From: an uncultured cyanobacterium
Lineage (GTDB): Bacteria > Cyanobacteriota > Cyanobacteriia > Cyanobacteriales > Nostocaceae
Reading direction: 5' to 3'
Assembly (NCBI GenBank): GCA_903848645.1
Contig: CAINGU010000093.1
Span: 1-64,000 of the forward strand
Length of the DNA: 64,000 nucleotides
How positions within the stretch are numbered: the first letter of the stretch is position 1; the number at the start of each line of letters is the position of its first letter. The notes under the pieces are model-generated. The model worked only from the letters and a program-made list of their open reading frames with translations. It made no database searches and was not told the DNA's origin. The translations under genes and the position numbers were made by a program. Below are positions 1 through 8,551 of the stretch, piece by piece.

Positions 1-140
1 AGTATTTTGGATTTTGGATTGACTCCACCAAACAAGTGTAGAGCTTGAAAATTTTGGATTTTGGATTGACAATTTTTCCGTCGGAGAAGGACGGGGCTTG
101 TACCAAATTTTTTTAATCTAAAATCTAAAATTCCCGGTCA
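1..140. repeat. AT-rich heptamer-type repeats downstream of the Lin0512 gene
   Basis: The stretch contains runs of TTTTGGA/TTTTGGATTG and a later AATCTAAAATCTAAAATT run. The same unit family (GATTTTA/GATTTTG) appears near 10384-10416 and in frame inside nifJ near 39441-39474. Such short tandem repeats are typical of filamentous cyanobacteria. No gene is seen here. Confidence 0.6.
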
Positions 141-141
141 A

Positions 142-507
142 TTATTCAGTTTCTACTAAAACTGTAACTGCGGCTACAGCTATCAACATTTGATCATTTT
201 TATCGTTGAGAGCAGCAATTGCTAAACCATCAACTACCATTCCTCCTGATTCTAGGATGAGGGTTTTTTGACCAAAGGGAAGGACAGCTAATACTTCTGC
301 TTCCCTGACTTGTTCAGGGTAAGGAACTGCAACTTTTACTTCTACAATCATCTCATTGGGATCTTTTAACCCAGCTACTTCCATAATCCCAAGCAAGGCA
401 TTATGAGCAATGGCATTTCTCACTGCTCTTGCTGCTGCTACTGTCGGTTCTTGTCCATGTTGATCTACGCCCATTCCCATTTCGATAATAAAGCGTTTTA
501 GTGCCAT
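142..507 (-). CDS. Lin0512 family conserved protein
   Basis: A 121-residue protein that opens MALKRFIIEMGMGVDQHGQ, a start I recognise as characteristic of the Lin0512 (TIGR02058) family of small conserved proteins of unknown function. The length fits the family and the frame is intact. There is no signal peptide or membrane segment, so it is probably cytoplasmic. Known members have no established reaction, so none is assigned. The gene stands alone: repeats lie downstream and about 600 bases without a gene lie upstream of its start. Confidence 0.8.
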   Translation of the reverse strand: MALKRFIIEMGMGVDQHGQEPTVAAARAVRNAIAHNALLGIMEVAGLKDPNEMIVEVKVAVPYPEQVREAEVLAVLPFGQKTLILESGGMVVDGLAIAALNDKNDQMLIAVAAVTVLVETE

Positions 508-1106
508 AACTGTTTTTTGTCAATTTTATACTTTTTACTTTAGCGTTTTTATCCTCAAAAATTGTGCTATTTATGATTTAATACTGTTTTTTTCGCTACT
601 ATCTGCTGAGAGTCATTTTTAACTAGTGTCAGTTAAGAAAGTGTCACTCTCTACACTAGCCATTTGATTTTAAACAAGATATCCTGAGTAAATGCAAGGA
701 GTGATACCACTTCACTTTATATTTGTTACAAGTTCCCTCGCACTACTTATACTTCCAGTTATTTGAATTGCGGGTTTTAAATGTTACAAAAATAGTGAAT
801 TGGTAGAAAGTTATACGGGGAAACGCTTGAGTATCTTTTAACTCAAGCGTTTTTTCATGTATAAATTAATTTGACTGATTTGAATAATACCAATTTTATC
901 TAAGGCTGCACAGAATAACAATCATCCGTATTTATCTGCGTTTATCTGCGTTGAATTATTCTGGAAATCTGATTCTATGCAGTTTCATCTGAATTTAGTA
1001 TAAGTAGCATTGGTGTTAAAAATTGTCCTGATGACAAAGCAAAAATTTCTGCGGTGGCAAAACAGCATACACTTTTTGTGAATTAACCTCACAAAAGGAG
1101 TTGACT
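508..1106. other. 600-base gap between divergent genes; possible sRNA region
   Basis: No convincing reading frame. The gap holds a CTAGTGT/ACACTAG inverted pair around 621-660, a strong terminator-like hairpin at 821-855 oriented for the + strand, and a common cyanobacterial repeat motif (TTTATCTGCGTTTATCTGCG) around 930-950. A + strand terminator with no + strand gene before it suggests a small RNA, but no known RNA family was recognised. Confidence 0.35.
821..855 (+). terminator. Orphan rho-independent terminator
   Basis: A perfect 12-bp stem, AAACGCTTGAGT with ACTCAAGCGTTT, encloses an 8-base loop and runs straight into a T tract. The orientation is +. No + strand protein gene lies upstream in the window, so it would end a non-coding transcript, or a minus-strand gene could use the reverse hairpin less efficiently. 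Confidence 0.7.
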
Positions 1107-1853
1107 GTGACTAAGTTCTTATTCGTAACCGATTTAGATCATACCTTCGTCGGCGATGATCAGGGATTATTGGCATTGAGCGATCGCTTGCAAAGTCATC
1201 GTCAACAATATGGTACAAAGATAGTTTACTCTACAGGGCGATCGCCTTTTCTTTACCGCCAACTCCAACAGGAAAAAAATCTCTTCACACCAGATGCTCT
1301 CGTTGCCTCTGTGGGTACGGAAATTTACTTGGATGGCAGTGATAATTCTGACCCGGAATGGTCAAGTATCCTCTCTCAAGGCTGGGATAGTCAAAAAATC
1401 TTATCAATTACTGAGCAATTCCCGGAATTAGTGTTACAACCAGATACAGAACAACGTCCTTTTAAAGTCAGCTTTTTCCTGAAAGCAGAATTGTCGGGGA
1501 TCCTACCACAACTTGAGTCTGAGTTGCAAAAAACTCAACTAAATGTAAAGTTAATTTATAGTAGTGAAATTGACCTTGACATTTTACCCCATACCAGCGA
1601 TAAAGGTCAAGCAATGCAGTTTTTACGACAGAAGTGGAAATTTGCAGCCGAGCAGACTGTTGTTTGTGGCGATTCGGGTAATGATATTGCTTTATTCGCT
1701 GTCGGTAAGGAACGGGGAATCATTGTCGGGAATGCTCGTCCAGAGTTACTGCAATGGTATAAGCAGAATCCTGCGGACTACCGTTACCTGTCCCAAAACC
1801 GTTGTGCTGCTGGGATTATGGAAGGTTTAAAATATTTCGGGTTCTTAGAATGA
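1107..1853 (+). CDS. Sucrose-6-phosphate-phosphatase-like HAD hydrolase
   Basis: A HAD-superfamily phosphatase of about 248 residues. The N-terminus carries the DxDxT nucleophile motif (VTDLDHTF), and the C-terminal part carries the Mg-binding [10 protein letters not shown] motif followed by a GNARPELL stretch, the layout of sucrose-phosphate phosphatases that release sucrose from sucrose-6-phosphate. The exact substrate is inferred; glucosylglycerol- or mannosyl-phosphate relatives are possible. GTG at 1107 is chosen as start because AGGAG at 1096-1100 sits six bases before it; the in-frame TTG at 1101 abuts the ribosome site and is too close. Its stop overlaps the ruvA start in ATGA, so the two are probably co-translated. 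Confidence 0.8.
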   Translation: MTKFLFVTDLDHTFVGDDQGLLALSDRLQSHRQQYGTKIVYSTGRSPFLYRQLQQEKNLFTPDALVASVGTEIYLDGSDNSDPEWSSILSQGWDSQKILSITEQFPELVLQPDTEQRPFKVSFFLKAELSGILPQLESELQKTQLNVKLIYSSEIDLDILPHTSDKGQAMQFLRQKWKFAAEQTVVCGDSGNDIALFAVGKERGIIVGNARPELLQWYKQNPADYRYLSQNRCAAGIMEGLKYFGFLE

Positions 1854-2488
1854 TTAGCTATCTTAAAGGTATCGTCGCCGGTGTCCAAGCCATTACCCCT
1901 AATCGCGTCATTTTGACGTTAGAAGTTAATGGCACGGGTTACGATTTGCAAATTCCCCAACGTCTGGCCAATCAGTTAACATCAACTGGGGATGTGATCC
2001 AAATCTTTACCCATTACCAAATTCGAGAAGAAATACCCATGCTTTACGGTTTTTCTTCTCCTTCGGAACGGGATTTATTTCGCCATTTGCTCAGTGTTAG
2101 CGGTATTGGTGCTGCCTTAGCGATCGCGCTCTTGGATACAATGGAATTACCAGAGTTAGTCCAAGCTATTGTCGCTGCTAACATCCAAATGCTAATTCAA
2201 GCCCCTGGAGTGGGCAAGAAAACCGCTGAACGCATTTGTTTAGAACTAAAGAGCAAACTCATCGAATGGCGCAAATCAGCGGGCTTCTTCGTGGCTACAG
2301 GCGGACCTGCACCCGGAATTCTAGAAGAAGTGCAAATGACTTTGTTTGCTTTGGGATATACGGCACATGAAGTCAGTCACGCTTTGCACACAGTTAGCGA
2401 AAATATTGGTTTACCCAAAAATGCCTATGTGGAAGATTGGATTAGACAAGCGATCGCTTATCTTAGTAGTAGTGAAGTAGAGTGTTAA
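1850..2488 (+). CDS. ruvA: Holliday junction branch migration protein RuvA
   Basis: RuvA binds four-way DNA junctions and loads the RuvB motor during recombinational repair. The 212-residue product starts MISYLKG and shows the expected domains: an N-terminal OB fold (about 1-65), tandem helix-hairpin-helix motifs ([14 protein letters not shown] and [17 protein letters not shown]), and a C-terminal RuvB-contact domain. ATG at 1850 is chosen because it overlaps the upstream stop (ATGA) and gives the family N-terminus; an earlier in-frame start at 1802 would add 16 unrelated residues. Coupling to a sugar-phosphate phosphatase has no clear functional meaning. Confidence 0.95.
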   Translation: MISYLKGIVAGVQAITPNRVILTLEVNGTGYDLQIPQRLANQLTSTGDVIQIFTHYQIREEIPMLYGFSSPSERDLFRHLLSVSGIGAALAIALLDTMELPELVQAIVAANIQMLIQAPGVGKKTAERICLELKSKLIEWRKSAGFFVATGGPAPGILEEVQMTLFALGYTAHEVSHALHTVSENIGLPKNAYVEDWIRQAIAYLSSSEVEC

Positions 2489-2497
2489 TAATTCACC

Positions 2498-3703
2498 ATG
2501 AATAATAATCCTTATGCTTGGATAAATGAATCTCTTTCCACTATTCATCGGGCTGACTGGTATCGTTCCGTGCAAACGATTCACAGCCGACCCGGTGCAA
2601 CTGTGGTATTATCTGGGCAAGAGGTTATTAATTTTGCCAGTAATGATTACTTAGGACTAGCAGGAGATGAACGCTTACAAACAGCCGCCATTACTGCTAT
2701 TCAAGAATTTGGTACTGGTAGTACAGGTTCTAGGTTACTCAGTGGGCATCGAGAAATACATAGAGAATTAGAACAGGGAATCGCATCTACTAAGCAAACC
2801 GAAGACGCGTTAGTATTTAGTTCCGGTTATTTAGCAAATTTAGGGACAATTGCCGCCATAGTTGGCAAAAGAGACTTAATTTTATCCGATGAATATAACC
2901 ATTCCAGCTTAAAAAAGGGAGCGATTCTCAGCGGTGCAACTGTTATGGAATATCCGCACGGTGGTACTGCAGTACTGCAAGAAAAGTTACGGGAACACAG
3001 GAAAAATTTTCGCCGCTGCTTGATCATTACCGATAGCGTCTTCAGCATGGATGGTGATTTATGTCCATTACCCCAACTCCTCGATTTAGCTGAAGAATTT
3101 AGTAGTATGCTCCTCCTAGATGAAGCTCATGCTACGGGAGTCATGGGCAAAACTGGGGCTGGGTGTGTGGAACATTTCGGCTGTACAGGTAGGGAATTAA
3201 TTCAAATTGGCACATTAAGTAAAGCCTTGGCGAGTTTAGGCGGATATGTCGCCGCCAGCAGCCCTCTAATTGACTTTTTACGCAACCGCGCCCCCAGTTG
3301 GATTTATACCACTGCTCTTTCTCCCGCAGATACAGCAGCCGCTTTAGCTGCCATTAAAATAGTCCAAGAAGAACCCCAAAGGCGATCGCAACTCTGGCAA
3401 AATGTCAATTATTTAAAACAATTAATTCAAGATAATTTACCTAACTTAAAGTTATTACCGACAGAATCTCCGATATTATGTTTTCAATTACCTAGTGCTG
3501 CTGCCGCATTAACAGCAGGAAAGCATTTGCGAACATCAGGAATTTTTGCCCCAGCCATTCGTCCCCCCACAGTTAGCACCAGCCGCATAAGAATATCTGT
3601 GATGGCTACCCATGAGTTAGGACATATTAACAAGTTAGTAGAAGTGATCAAAACAATGAAAGAATTAGAGTCAGCAACAAGTTTTTTAGAAAACAAAGAT
3701 TAA
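2498..3703 (+). CDS. bioF: 8-amino-7-oxononanoate synthase (biotin synthesis)
   Basis: A PLP-dependent alpha-oxoamine synthase of 401 residues that condenses pimeloyl-ACP/CoA with alanine in the first committed step of biotin ring assembly. Visible landmarks are [11 protein letters not shown] near residue 50, [13 protein letters not shown], the PLP-contact DEAHATGV, and the Schiff-base lysine K242 in [12 protein letters not shown]. Length is slightly above the usual 380-390. It begins 10 bases after ruvA and is followed four bases later by a small antitoxin-like gene. Other alpha-oxoamine synthases (Kbl, HemA, SPT-like) are the main alternative, but the overall sequence fits BioF. Confidence 0.88.
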   Translation: MNNNPYAWINESLSTIHRADWYRSVQTIHSRPGATVVLSGQEVINFASNDYLGLAGDERLQTAAITAIQEFGTGSTGSRLLSGHREIHRELEQGIASTKQTEDALVFSSGYLANLGTIAAIVGKRDLILSDEYNHSSLKKGAILSGATVMEYPHGGTAVLQEKLREHRKNFRRCLIITDSVFSMDGDLCPLPQLLDLAEEFSSMLLLDEAHATGVMGKTGAGCVEHFGCTGRELIQIGTLSKALASLGGYVAASSPLIDFLRNRAPSWIYTTALSPADTAAALAAIKIVQEEPQRRSQLWQNVNYLKQLIQDNLPNLKLLPTESPILCFQLPSAAAALTAGKHLRTSGIFAPAIRPPTVSTSRIRISVMATHELGHINKLVEVIKTMKELESATSFLENKD

Positions 3704-3707
3704 CAAG

Positions 3708-3980
3708 ATGTTACCTCATATCAAAGCATTGATTTCATTGATGGAAACTTTACCGTTAAATACTCAAAAACAAGTAGTAGAACATCTTCAGGAGTATATT
3801 CAGCAATTTATCAAAAATTTAGATGTCAATAACTTAGAATCAGCAATTGTTAATAATATTGAAGATAATCAACAGAAAGTTCTCCCAATAGATGATTATT
3901 CATCAGAACTTTCCCCAGAAGAATTGGAAATATTAAATAATTGCGTAGAATATCCTGTGTGGTCCCCCTTTGATTCATAA
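3708..3980 (+). CDS. Small antitoxin-like protein (DUF2281-like)
   Basis: A 90-residue acidic protein. The first 35 residues (ALISLMETLPLNTQKQVVEH and on) form an amphipathic helix that resembles the N-terminus of small cyanobacterial antitoxin-type proteins of the DUF2281 kind. The end (YPVWSPFDS) resembles the VWSPYDS motif that usually precedes further C-terminal residues in that group, so the gene may be cut short. No toxin follows; the next sequence is an xseA fragment. The function is not established and this is a resemblance only. Confidence 0.5.
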   Translation: MLPHIKALISLMETLPLNTQKQVVEHLQEYIQQFIKNLDVNNLESAIVNNIEDNQQKVLPIDDYSSELSPEELEILNNCVEYPVWSPFDS

Positions 3981-4011
3981 CACTTAATAAACTTCCTGAT
4001 ACCGCCCTTTC

Positions 4012-4152
4012 CTATTACAGCGTGCTTATGCCAGAGTGATAACAGAAAATGCTGTAATTCGTCGTTCTGTATCAGAATTAACTATAGGAGAAAATTTAGT
4101 GAATCAGTTGGCACAAGGTAAGGTAACAGTTAAAGTTATAGAAGTTACCTGA
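4012..4152 (+). pseudogene. C-terminal remnant of exodeoxyribonuclease VII large subunit (xseA)
   Basis: An open stretch of 46 codons ending in TGA reads LLQRAYARVITENAVIRR, then SVSELTIGENLVNQLAQGKV and a final VKVIEVT. This matches the pattern of the XseA C-terminus (LxRGYAxV..., V.S...L..GD.L...LADG...V.V...). There is no start codon in frame and a stop lies at 3997-3999, so only the tail survives. It is read from the motif pattern, not from an alignment; the rest of xseA is not in the window. Confidence 0.55.
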
Positions 4153-4226
4153 AGCCTAAGTTATGAGAAAGTATATTTTCAGACTTCAGACTTCTATCCA
4201 GGATGCTCTACTGTACGATGTAAGCT

Positions 4227-5582
4227 ATGTCCTATCATGATTCTGCCTTATTACAAAAAATCTGTGTTCATATTTGTCAATCAATTATTGCTATTCAACA
4301 ACAGCACCCAGAATTATTGATTGCAAAATATCGAACTATTAACTGGCAAATATCTACAAATAAATCCGCTTTAAGTACAAAATTTAGAGATATACTCAGT
4401 CAAACCCAAACATGGGATCAATTATTACAAAAACTGAACTCATCTCTCAAAGCAGTTCTTATTCCCGCAGCTTTTGATTCACAAATAATATCAGATTTAA
4501 TTTCCTCTATTGGGCAGCTAAATCCAGAAAATCCTGATTTCAATACTACGTATTTCTCTCAACGACAATCTATTGGTATAGCTGTTCTACTTTTAGATGC
4601 AGAAAACCTCCAACTTAACACCAATACAGAAAAGTTTTTAACTACAAATTGTAATTGTCCTCTCCAAGTCAAAATTGCTTTTGCTAATTGGTCAAATCGG
4701 GGAAAATTGGATGTAGAATTACATGAACGTGGTTATGATTTAATTCATGTTCCCGCTGGTAGAGACAATGCTGATGGAAAAATGATTGCTGTAGGTTCTT
4801 CTATTCATGAACGCTATCCCAATGTTCAAGAAGTTTTTGTTTGTTCATCAGATAAGGTAATGACAAACTTATGTAATATTTTACAACAAAATGGCATATT
4901 AGTTTATCAAGTTAGTCAGCAAGGGGAAAATATCAAATTATTCAATAGTTCAACTAGTGAAACTCTCAATTATTCCCTGAAGCCTCTGCCAGAAATACCA
5001 TCTATAGAGCAGTTTATTGCCCAAATTAAGATTTTAATCAAATTACAACAAAAACAAACTGCAAGTTATTGGATTAAGCTTTCTATCCTTTCTAAACAAT
5101 TTAAAACCAAACATCAATTAACTATTAGTCAAATTATTGATCATCACTTTCCTGGGAAAAAAGTTAAAGACGTATTTATTAACTATCCATCTGAGTTTGT
5201 AGTCCATCAAATTGACGAAAAATCTGAATTGTATGTCACAATCTTTGAACAGCATCAACGCAACGTAGAAAAGAATCAGGAAAATTCACAACCCCAAACC
5301 ACGACATCAAAAGTATTATCTACTATTAATTCTCCCACAGATTTAGAGCAAGCTATCCATAATATATTGGCTGATTTAAGCAAAGTAGATCATCATAATT
5401 TTTTTGATGTTAGTATTTTGGGAAGTAAATTTTATCAGCAATATGGTAAACCAATAACTGAACAAATCAAACAATTAAAGATTGCTGGTAGTTTTGTTAA
5501 ATTTTTACATTCTTGCAAATCTCTGCAAGTTCAGCAAGTAGGTAAAAAATGGGAAGTGGGGATTAAAAAGTCGGAACTGTGA
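4227..5582 (+). CDS. NYN-domain ribonuclease with LOTUS/OST-HTH domains
   Basis: A 451-residue cytoplasmic protein. Residues about 115-235 form a NYN (PIN-like, LabA/DUF88) nuclease domain: GIAVLLLDAENL with D124 and N127, then D183 in NADGKMIAVG and D209 in VCSSDK, which can supply the acidic metal site. Residues about 262-330 and 372-445 look like two OST-HTH (LOTUS) winged-helix RNA-binding modules, and residues 1-75 may be a third, more diverged one. The family is expected to cut or handle RNA; the target is unknown. It stands alone, with a repeat-bearing gap after it. Codon use is AT-rich, like the neighbours. Confidence 0.75.
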   Translation: MSYHDSALLQKICVHICQSIIAIQQQHPELLIAKYRTINWQISTNKSALSTKFRDILSQTQTWDQLLQKLNSSLKAVLIPAAFDSQIISDLISSIGQLNPENPDFNTTYFSQRQSIGIAVLLLDAENLQLNTNTEKFLTTNCNCPLQVKIAFANWSNRGKLDVELHERGYDLIHVPAGRDNADGKMIAVGSSIHERYPNVQEVFVCSSDKVMTNLCNILQQNGILVYQVSQQGENIKLFNSSTSETLNYSLKPLPEIPSIEQFIAQIKILIKLQQKQTASYWIKLSILSKQFKTKHQLTISQIIDHHFPGKKVKDVFINYPSEFVVHQIDEKSELYVTIFEQHQRNVEKNQENSQPQTTTSKVLSTINSPTDLEQAIHNILADLSKVDHHNFFDVSILGSKFYQQYGKPITEQIKQLKIAGSFVKFLHSCKSLQVQQVGKKWEVGIKKSEL

Positions 5583-5819
5583 TTTGTGTGATTTATTTGA
5601 TTGTTAGCATTCAGCTTTCAGCCGTCAGCGTACAATCAATCTAGTTCTGATTTTTATATATGTCTGATTTGATTCTTTAACTACATTTTTCCTTCAGTAA
5701 TTACAGATTGTGACAGCGAGGGTGCGAAATGTGGGTTAAAGTCAAAAAATGAAAATAATTACGGTAAGCCGATAGATTTATAGTAGTATGGATTTAGAAA
5801 ATTACCTGATGTTGCCAAA

Positions 5820-6035
5820 ATGACTAATACAGCAACCCAAATAGCAATTCGTGCTTCTCACGTCAAAATCTCCAATCAAGATTTACAAAAACACAATATT
5901 CCCCACCAAATTTTTCGCTATCCTGCTGAACACGGCTTTTTCTATGATCATGGTGCTAGTTACAACGCCGAAGTTGCTGCTGATGCTTGGCTCAAAGTTA
6001 AAGAACTCTTTCAAAAACAACTTCATACAGCATAA
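5820..6035 (+). pseudogene. Dienelactone hydrolase gene with in-frame internal deletion
   Basis: This 71-codon frame joins the two ends of a cyanobacterial dienelactone hydrolase. Residues 1-23 (MTNTATQIAIRASHVKISNQ) match the usual N-terminus, which normally continues with a YLAEP-type stretch. From residue 24 (KHNIPHQIFRYPAEHGFFYD, then SYNAEVAADAWLKVKELF) it matches the C-terminus with the catalytic His of the AEHGFF motif. About 170 residues with the nucleophile Cys and Asp are missing. The frame stays open across the junction near 5887, so a short protein could still be made, but it cannot be a working hydrolase. Confidence 0.65.
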
Positions 6036-6111
6036 TCTTTCTCTTTGCGCTTGGAGCATCTTTGCATGAAAGAACATCCGTAGTTTAAGATTTTTTACAC
6101 AGCAGCCAGCC

Positions 6112-8241
6112 ATGAAACTCCTGATTAAAATTGGTGTTTTAGCACATCGAGATCCACAGCATACCCTACAAAATTGGCAAAAAACAGCAGATTACCTTAC
6201 CGCAGAACTGCCTGAATATCACTTTGTCATTGTTCCTCTGAACTTCAAGCAGATTGGGGCAGCAGTGAAAGAGAATGCAGTGGAATTTGTGATTACGAGT
6301 CCGGGGATATATGTGGAATTTGAAGCTCTCTATGGAGTAAATCGCCTAGCGACTTTAAAGCACCTGCGGATGGGACGAGCTTATACCATGTTTGGTGGAG
6401 TAATTTTCTGTAAAGCCGATTGTGACAATATTCAGAGTCTTAGGGATTTACGGGGCAAAAACTTTGTTGCTGTTGCGGAAAATTCTTTTGGTGGTTGGCG
6501 TTCAGCATGGCGAGAAATTGTGGAAGCGGGTATTAATCCTTACCGAGATTTTCAAAGTCTGCAATTTACTAATAGTCATGATGCAGTGATATATGCTATT
6601 GACCAAGGTAAAGCAGATGCGGGAACTATTTCTACCAATGTATTAGAACAGATGGCTTTGGAGGGAAAAATTGACCTGAAAAATTTCAAAATCATCAATC
6701 AGCAGCCGCAGTATGAAGAAAAATTTCCCTTTGCTTTGAGTACCCGGTTATATCCAGAATGGCCTTTTGCTGTCACCGAACAAACCCCAAGTGAATTAGC
6801 AGAACAAGTAGCGATCGCTTTACTAAAATTACCTTCATATCATCCCGCAGCGATCGCCGCAGAATCCGAAGGGTGGACAATTCCCCTCAATTATCAATCA
6901 ATTCATGAATGCTTTCAAGTTTTACAGGTTCATCCTTATAAAGATTTTGGTAAAACAACTTCTAGCTTTGAACTGGCAGTTAAAGGATCAAATGATGGAC
7001 TGTGGGACTGGAATTTAGAAACAAATGAAGTCTTCTTTTCTACTCGTTGGCAAGAAATGTTAGGGTATGCAGAAACTGAGATCCCCAATCACTTTCAAGA
7101 ATGGAAACAGCGGTTACATCCAGATGATAGCGATCGCGTTTTAACAACTTTTCGGCAATACTTTGAAGGGCAACTTTCAACTTACGAACAGGAATATCGC
7201 TTACAACATCGCAACGGCAACTATCTCTGGGTACTTTGCCGAGGGACATTGTTGCGAGATGTTTGGAACAAACCATATCGGATGGCAGGTTCTCACACTG
7301 ATATTACCCGACGCAAACAAGCCGAGGAAGAATTACGACAATCTGAATTACAACTAAAAACCCAAACGCAGCATTTGCAACAGGCATTAAAAGAATTACA
7401 ACAAACGCAAATGCAATTGATTCATAGTGAAAAAATGTCTAGTTTAGGGCAATTAGTAGCGGGAATTGCTCATGAAATTAATAATCCAGTAAATTTTATT
7501 TATGGCAACCTTAACTATCTAGAGGAGTATGTTCAAGGTTTATTAAATATAGTTAAAACTTTCGAGCAATGCTATCCTCAACCTGTAAATGCAGTTCAGA
7601 TAGCAATGGAAAAATTTGAATTTGGCTTTGTCCGTACAGACTTACCAAGACTACTCAATTCTATCCGAATTGGCAGCGAACGAATTAGAGATATTGTGCA
7701 TTCTCTCCGAAATTTCTCGCGGTTGGATGAGGCAGAAATCAAACCAGTTGACATTCATGAAGGAATTGAAAATACATTATTAATTTTGCAGCATCGTTTA
7801 AAGTCCAAGTTTCATAAATCTACTATTATTATTAATAAAGAATATGGTAATCTACCAGTAGTATATTGTTCTCCGGGGCAACTAAATCAAGTATTTATGA
7901 ATATCTTGAGTAATGCCATAGATGCTTTAGAGGAAACTATTACTCATCAGCCAAATAATTTTATTCCTACCATTACTATTCGGACTAATATAATAGATAA
8001 TTGCTGGGTTTATATCTACATTGCGGACAATGGATTAGGCATAAAAGAAGATACAAAACTGCGAGTATTTGACCCATTCTTTACAACCAAGCCAGTTGGA
8101 CAGGGAACAGGACTAGGATTATCAATTAGCTATCAAATTATAGTGGAACGGCATAATGGTAAACTTGATTTTTTCTCAGAACCCGGACAGGGAACAGAAT
8201 TTCAGATTCAGCTTCCCCTTTGTCGAGAGTTGGTGATTTGA
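6112..8241 (+). CDS. PhnD-like sensor / PAS / histidine kinase
   Basis: A 709-residue sensor kinase. Residues about 5-265 are a PhnD-type phosphate/phosphonate-binding fold (HRDPQHTLQNWQKTADYL; VITSPGIYVEFEA; LRGKNFVAVAENSFGG). Residues about 283-400 are a PAS/PAC domain (SNDGLWDWNLETNEV to AGSHTDITRRKQAEE), followed by a coiled coil and a HisKA domain with H454 in GIAHEINNP. The C-terminal HATPase has N (NILSNAIDAL), DNGLGI, FFTTKPVGQGTGLGLSI. No response regulator is adjacent. Oddity: no signal peptide or transmembrane helix is present, and the frame cannot be extended upstream because a stop lies at 6067-6069. So the ligand domain appears cytoplasmic, or the ligand is internal. Confidence 0.85.
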   Translation: MKLLIKIGVLAHRDPQHTLQNWQKTADYLTAELPEYHFVIVPLNFKQIGAAVKENAVEFVITSPGIYVEFEALYGVNRLATLKHLRMGRAYTMFGGVIFCKADCDNIQSLRDLRGKNFVAVAENSFGGWRSAWREIVEAGINPYRDFQSLQFTNSHDAVIYAIDQGKADAGTISTNVLEQMALEGKIDLKNFKIINQQPQYEEKFPFALSTRLYPEWPFAVTEQTPSELAEQVAIALLKLPSYHPAAIAAESEGWTIPLNYQSIHECFQVLQVHPYKDFGKTTSSFELAVKGSNDGLWDWNLETNEVFFSTRWQEMLGYAETEIPNHFQEWKQRLHPDDSDRVLTTFRQYFEGQLSTYEQEYRLQHRNGNYLWVLCRGTLLRDVWNKPYRMAGSHTDITRRKQAEEELRQSELQLKTQTQHLQQALKELQQTQMQLIHSEKMSSLGQLVAGIAHEINNPVNFIYGNLNYLEEYVQGLLNIVKTFEQCYPQPVNAVQIAMEKFEFGFVRTDLPRLLNSIRIGSERIRDIVHSLRNFSRLDEAEIKPVDIHEGIENTLLILQHRLKSKFHKSTIIINKEYGNLPVVYCSPGQLNQVFMNILSNAIDALEETITHQPNNFIPTITIRTNIIDNCWVYIYIADNGLGIKEDTKLRVFDPFFTTKPVGQGTGLGLSISYQIIVERHNGKLDFFSEPGQGTEFQIQLPLCRELVI

Positions 8242-8551
8242 ATCTGTGGCTGTTGTTTAAAACCAATTAAAAATTACAATATCTTCGCCATTTTTTTGTA
8301 GGTTGGGTTGAGCGAAGCAAAACCCAACGCATTTAGTAGGTTGAGGTAGGAAACCCAACCTACGAATTAACGCTTTTTTCAATTTAGCGAAGGTATTAAA
8401 AATTAATCTCCATTTTGTTCTTACCAAAAAGATAGTACCAGTTCATTCCAGACTTTCATATCAATTAAAAATTTAATTTAGATGATTAAACCCAGAATAC
8501 CGAGATAGACTGTATGATAAATATAGTCTGTAAAGAAATGTAAATACTGTA
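8242..8551. other. Gap with GTAGGTTGGGTT-type repeat
   Basis: No gene is seen. At about 8299-8365 lies a common cyanobacterial dispersed repeat: GTAGGTTGGGTTGAGCGAAG, AACCCAACGC, and a reversed copy of the arm, AACCCAACCTAC, so the two ends can pair. The rest is AT-rich and holds the promoter of the SDR gene. Confidence 0.6.

Noticed and set aside
803-816. GTAGAAAGTTATAC, a full match to the NtcA consensus GTA-N8-TAC
   Set aside because: About 16 such matches are expected by chance in 64 kb, and there is no gene start at the right distance; the site lies immediately before a terminator.
1802-1849. Upstream start for ruvA
   Set aside because: Adds 16 residues ([16 protein letters not shown]) not found in RuvA; the ATGA overlap start at 1850 is the family start.
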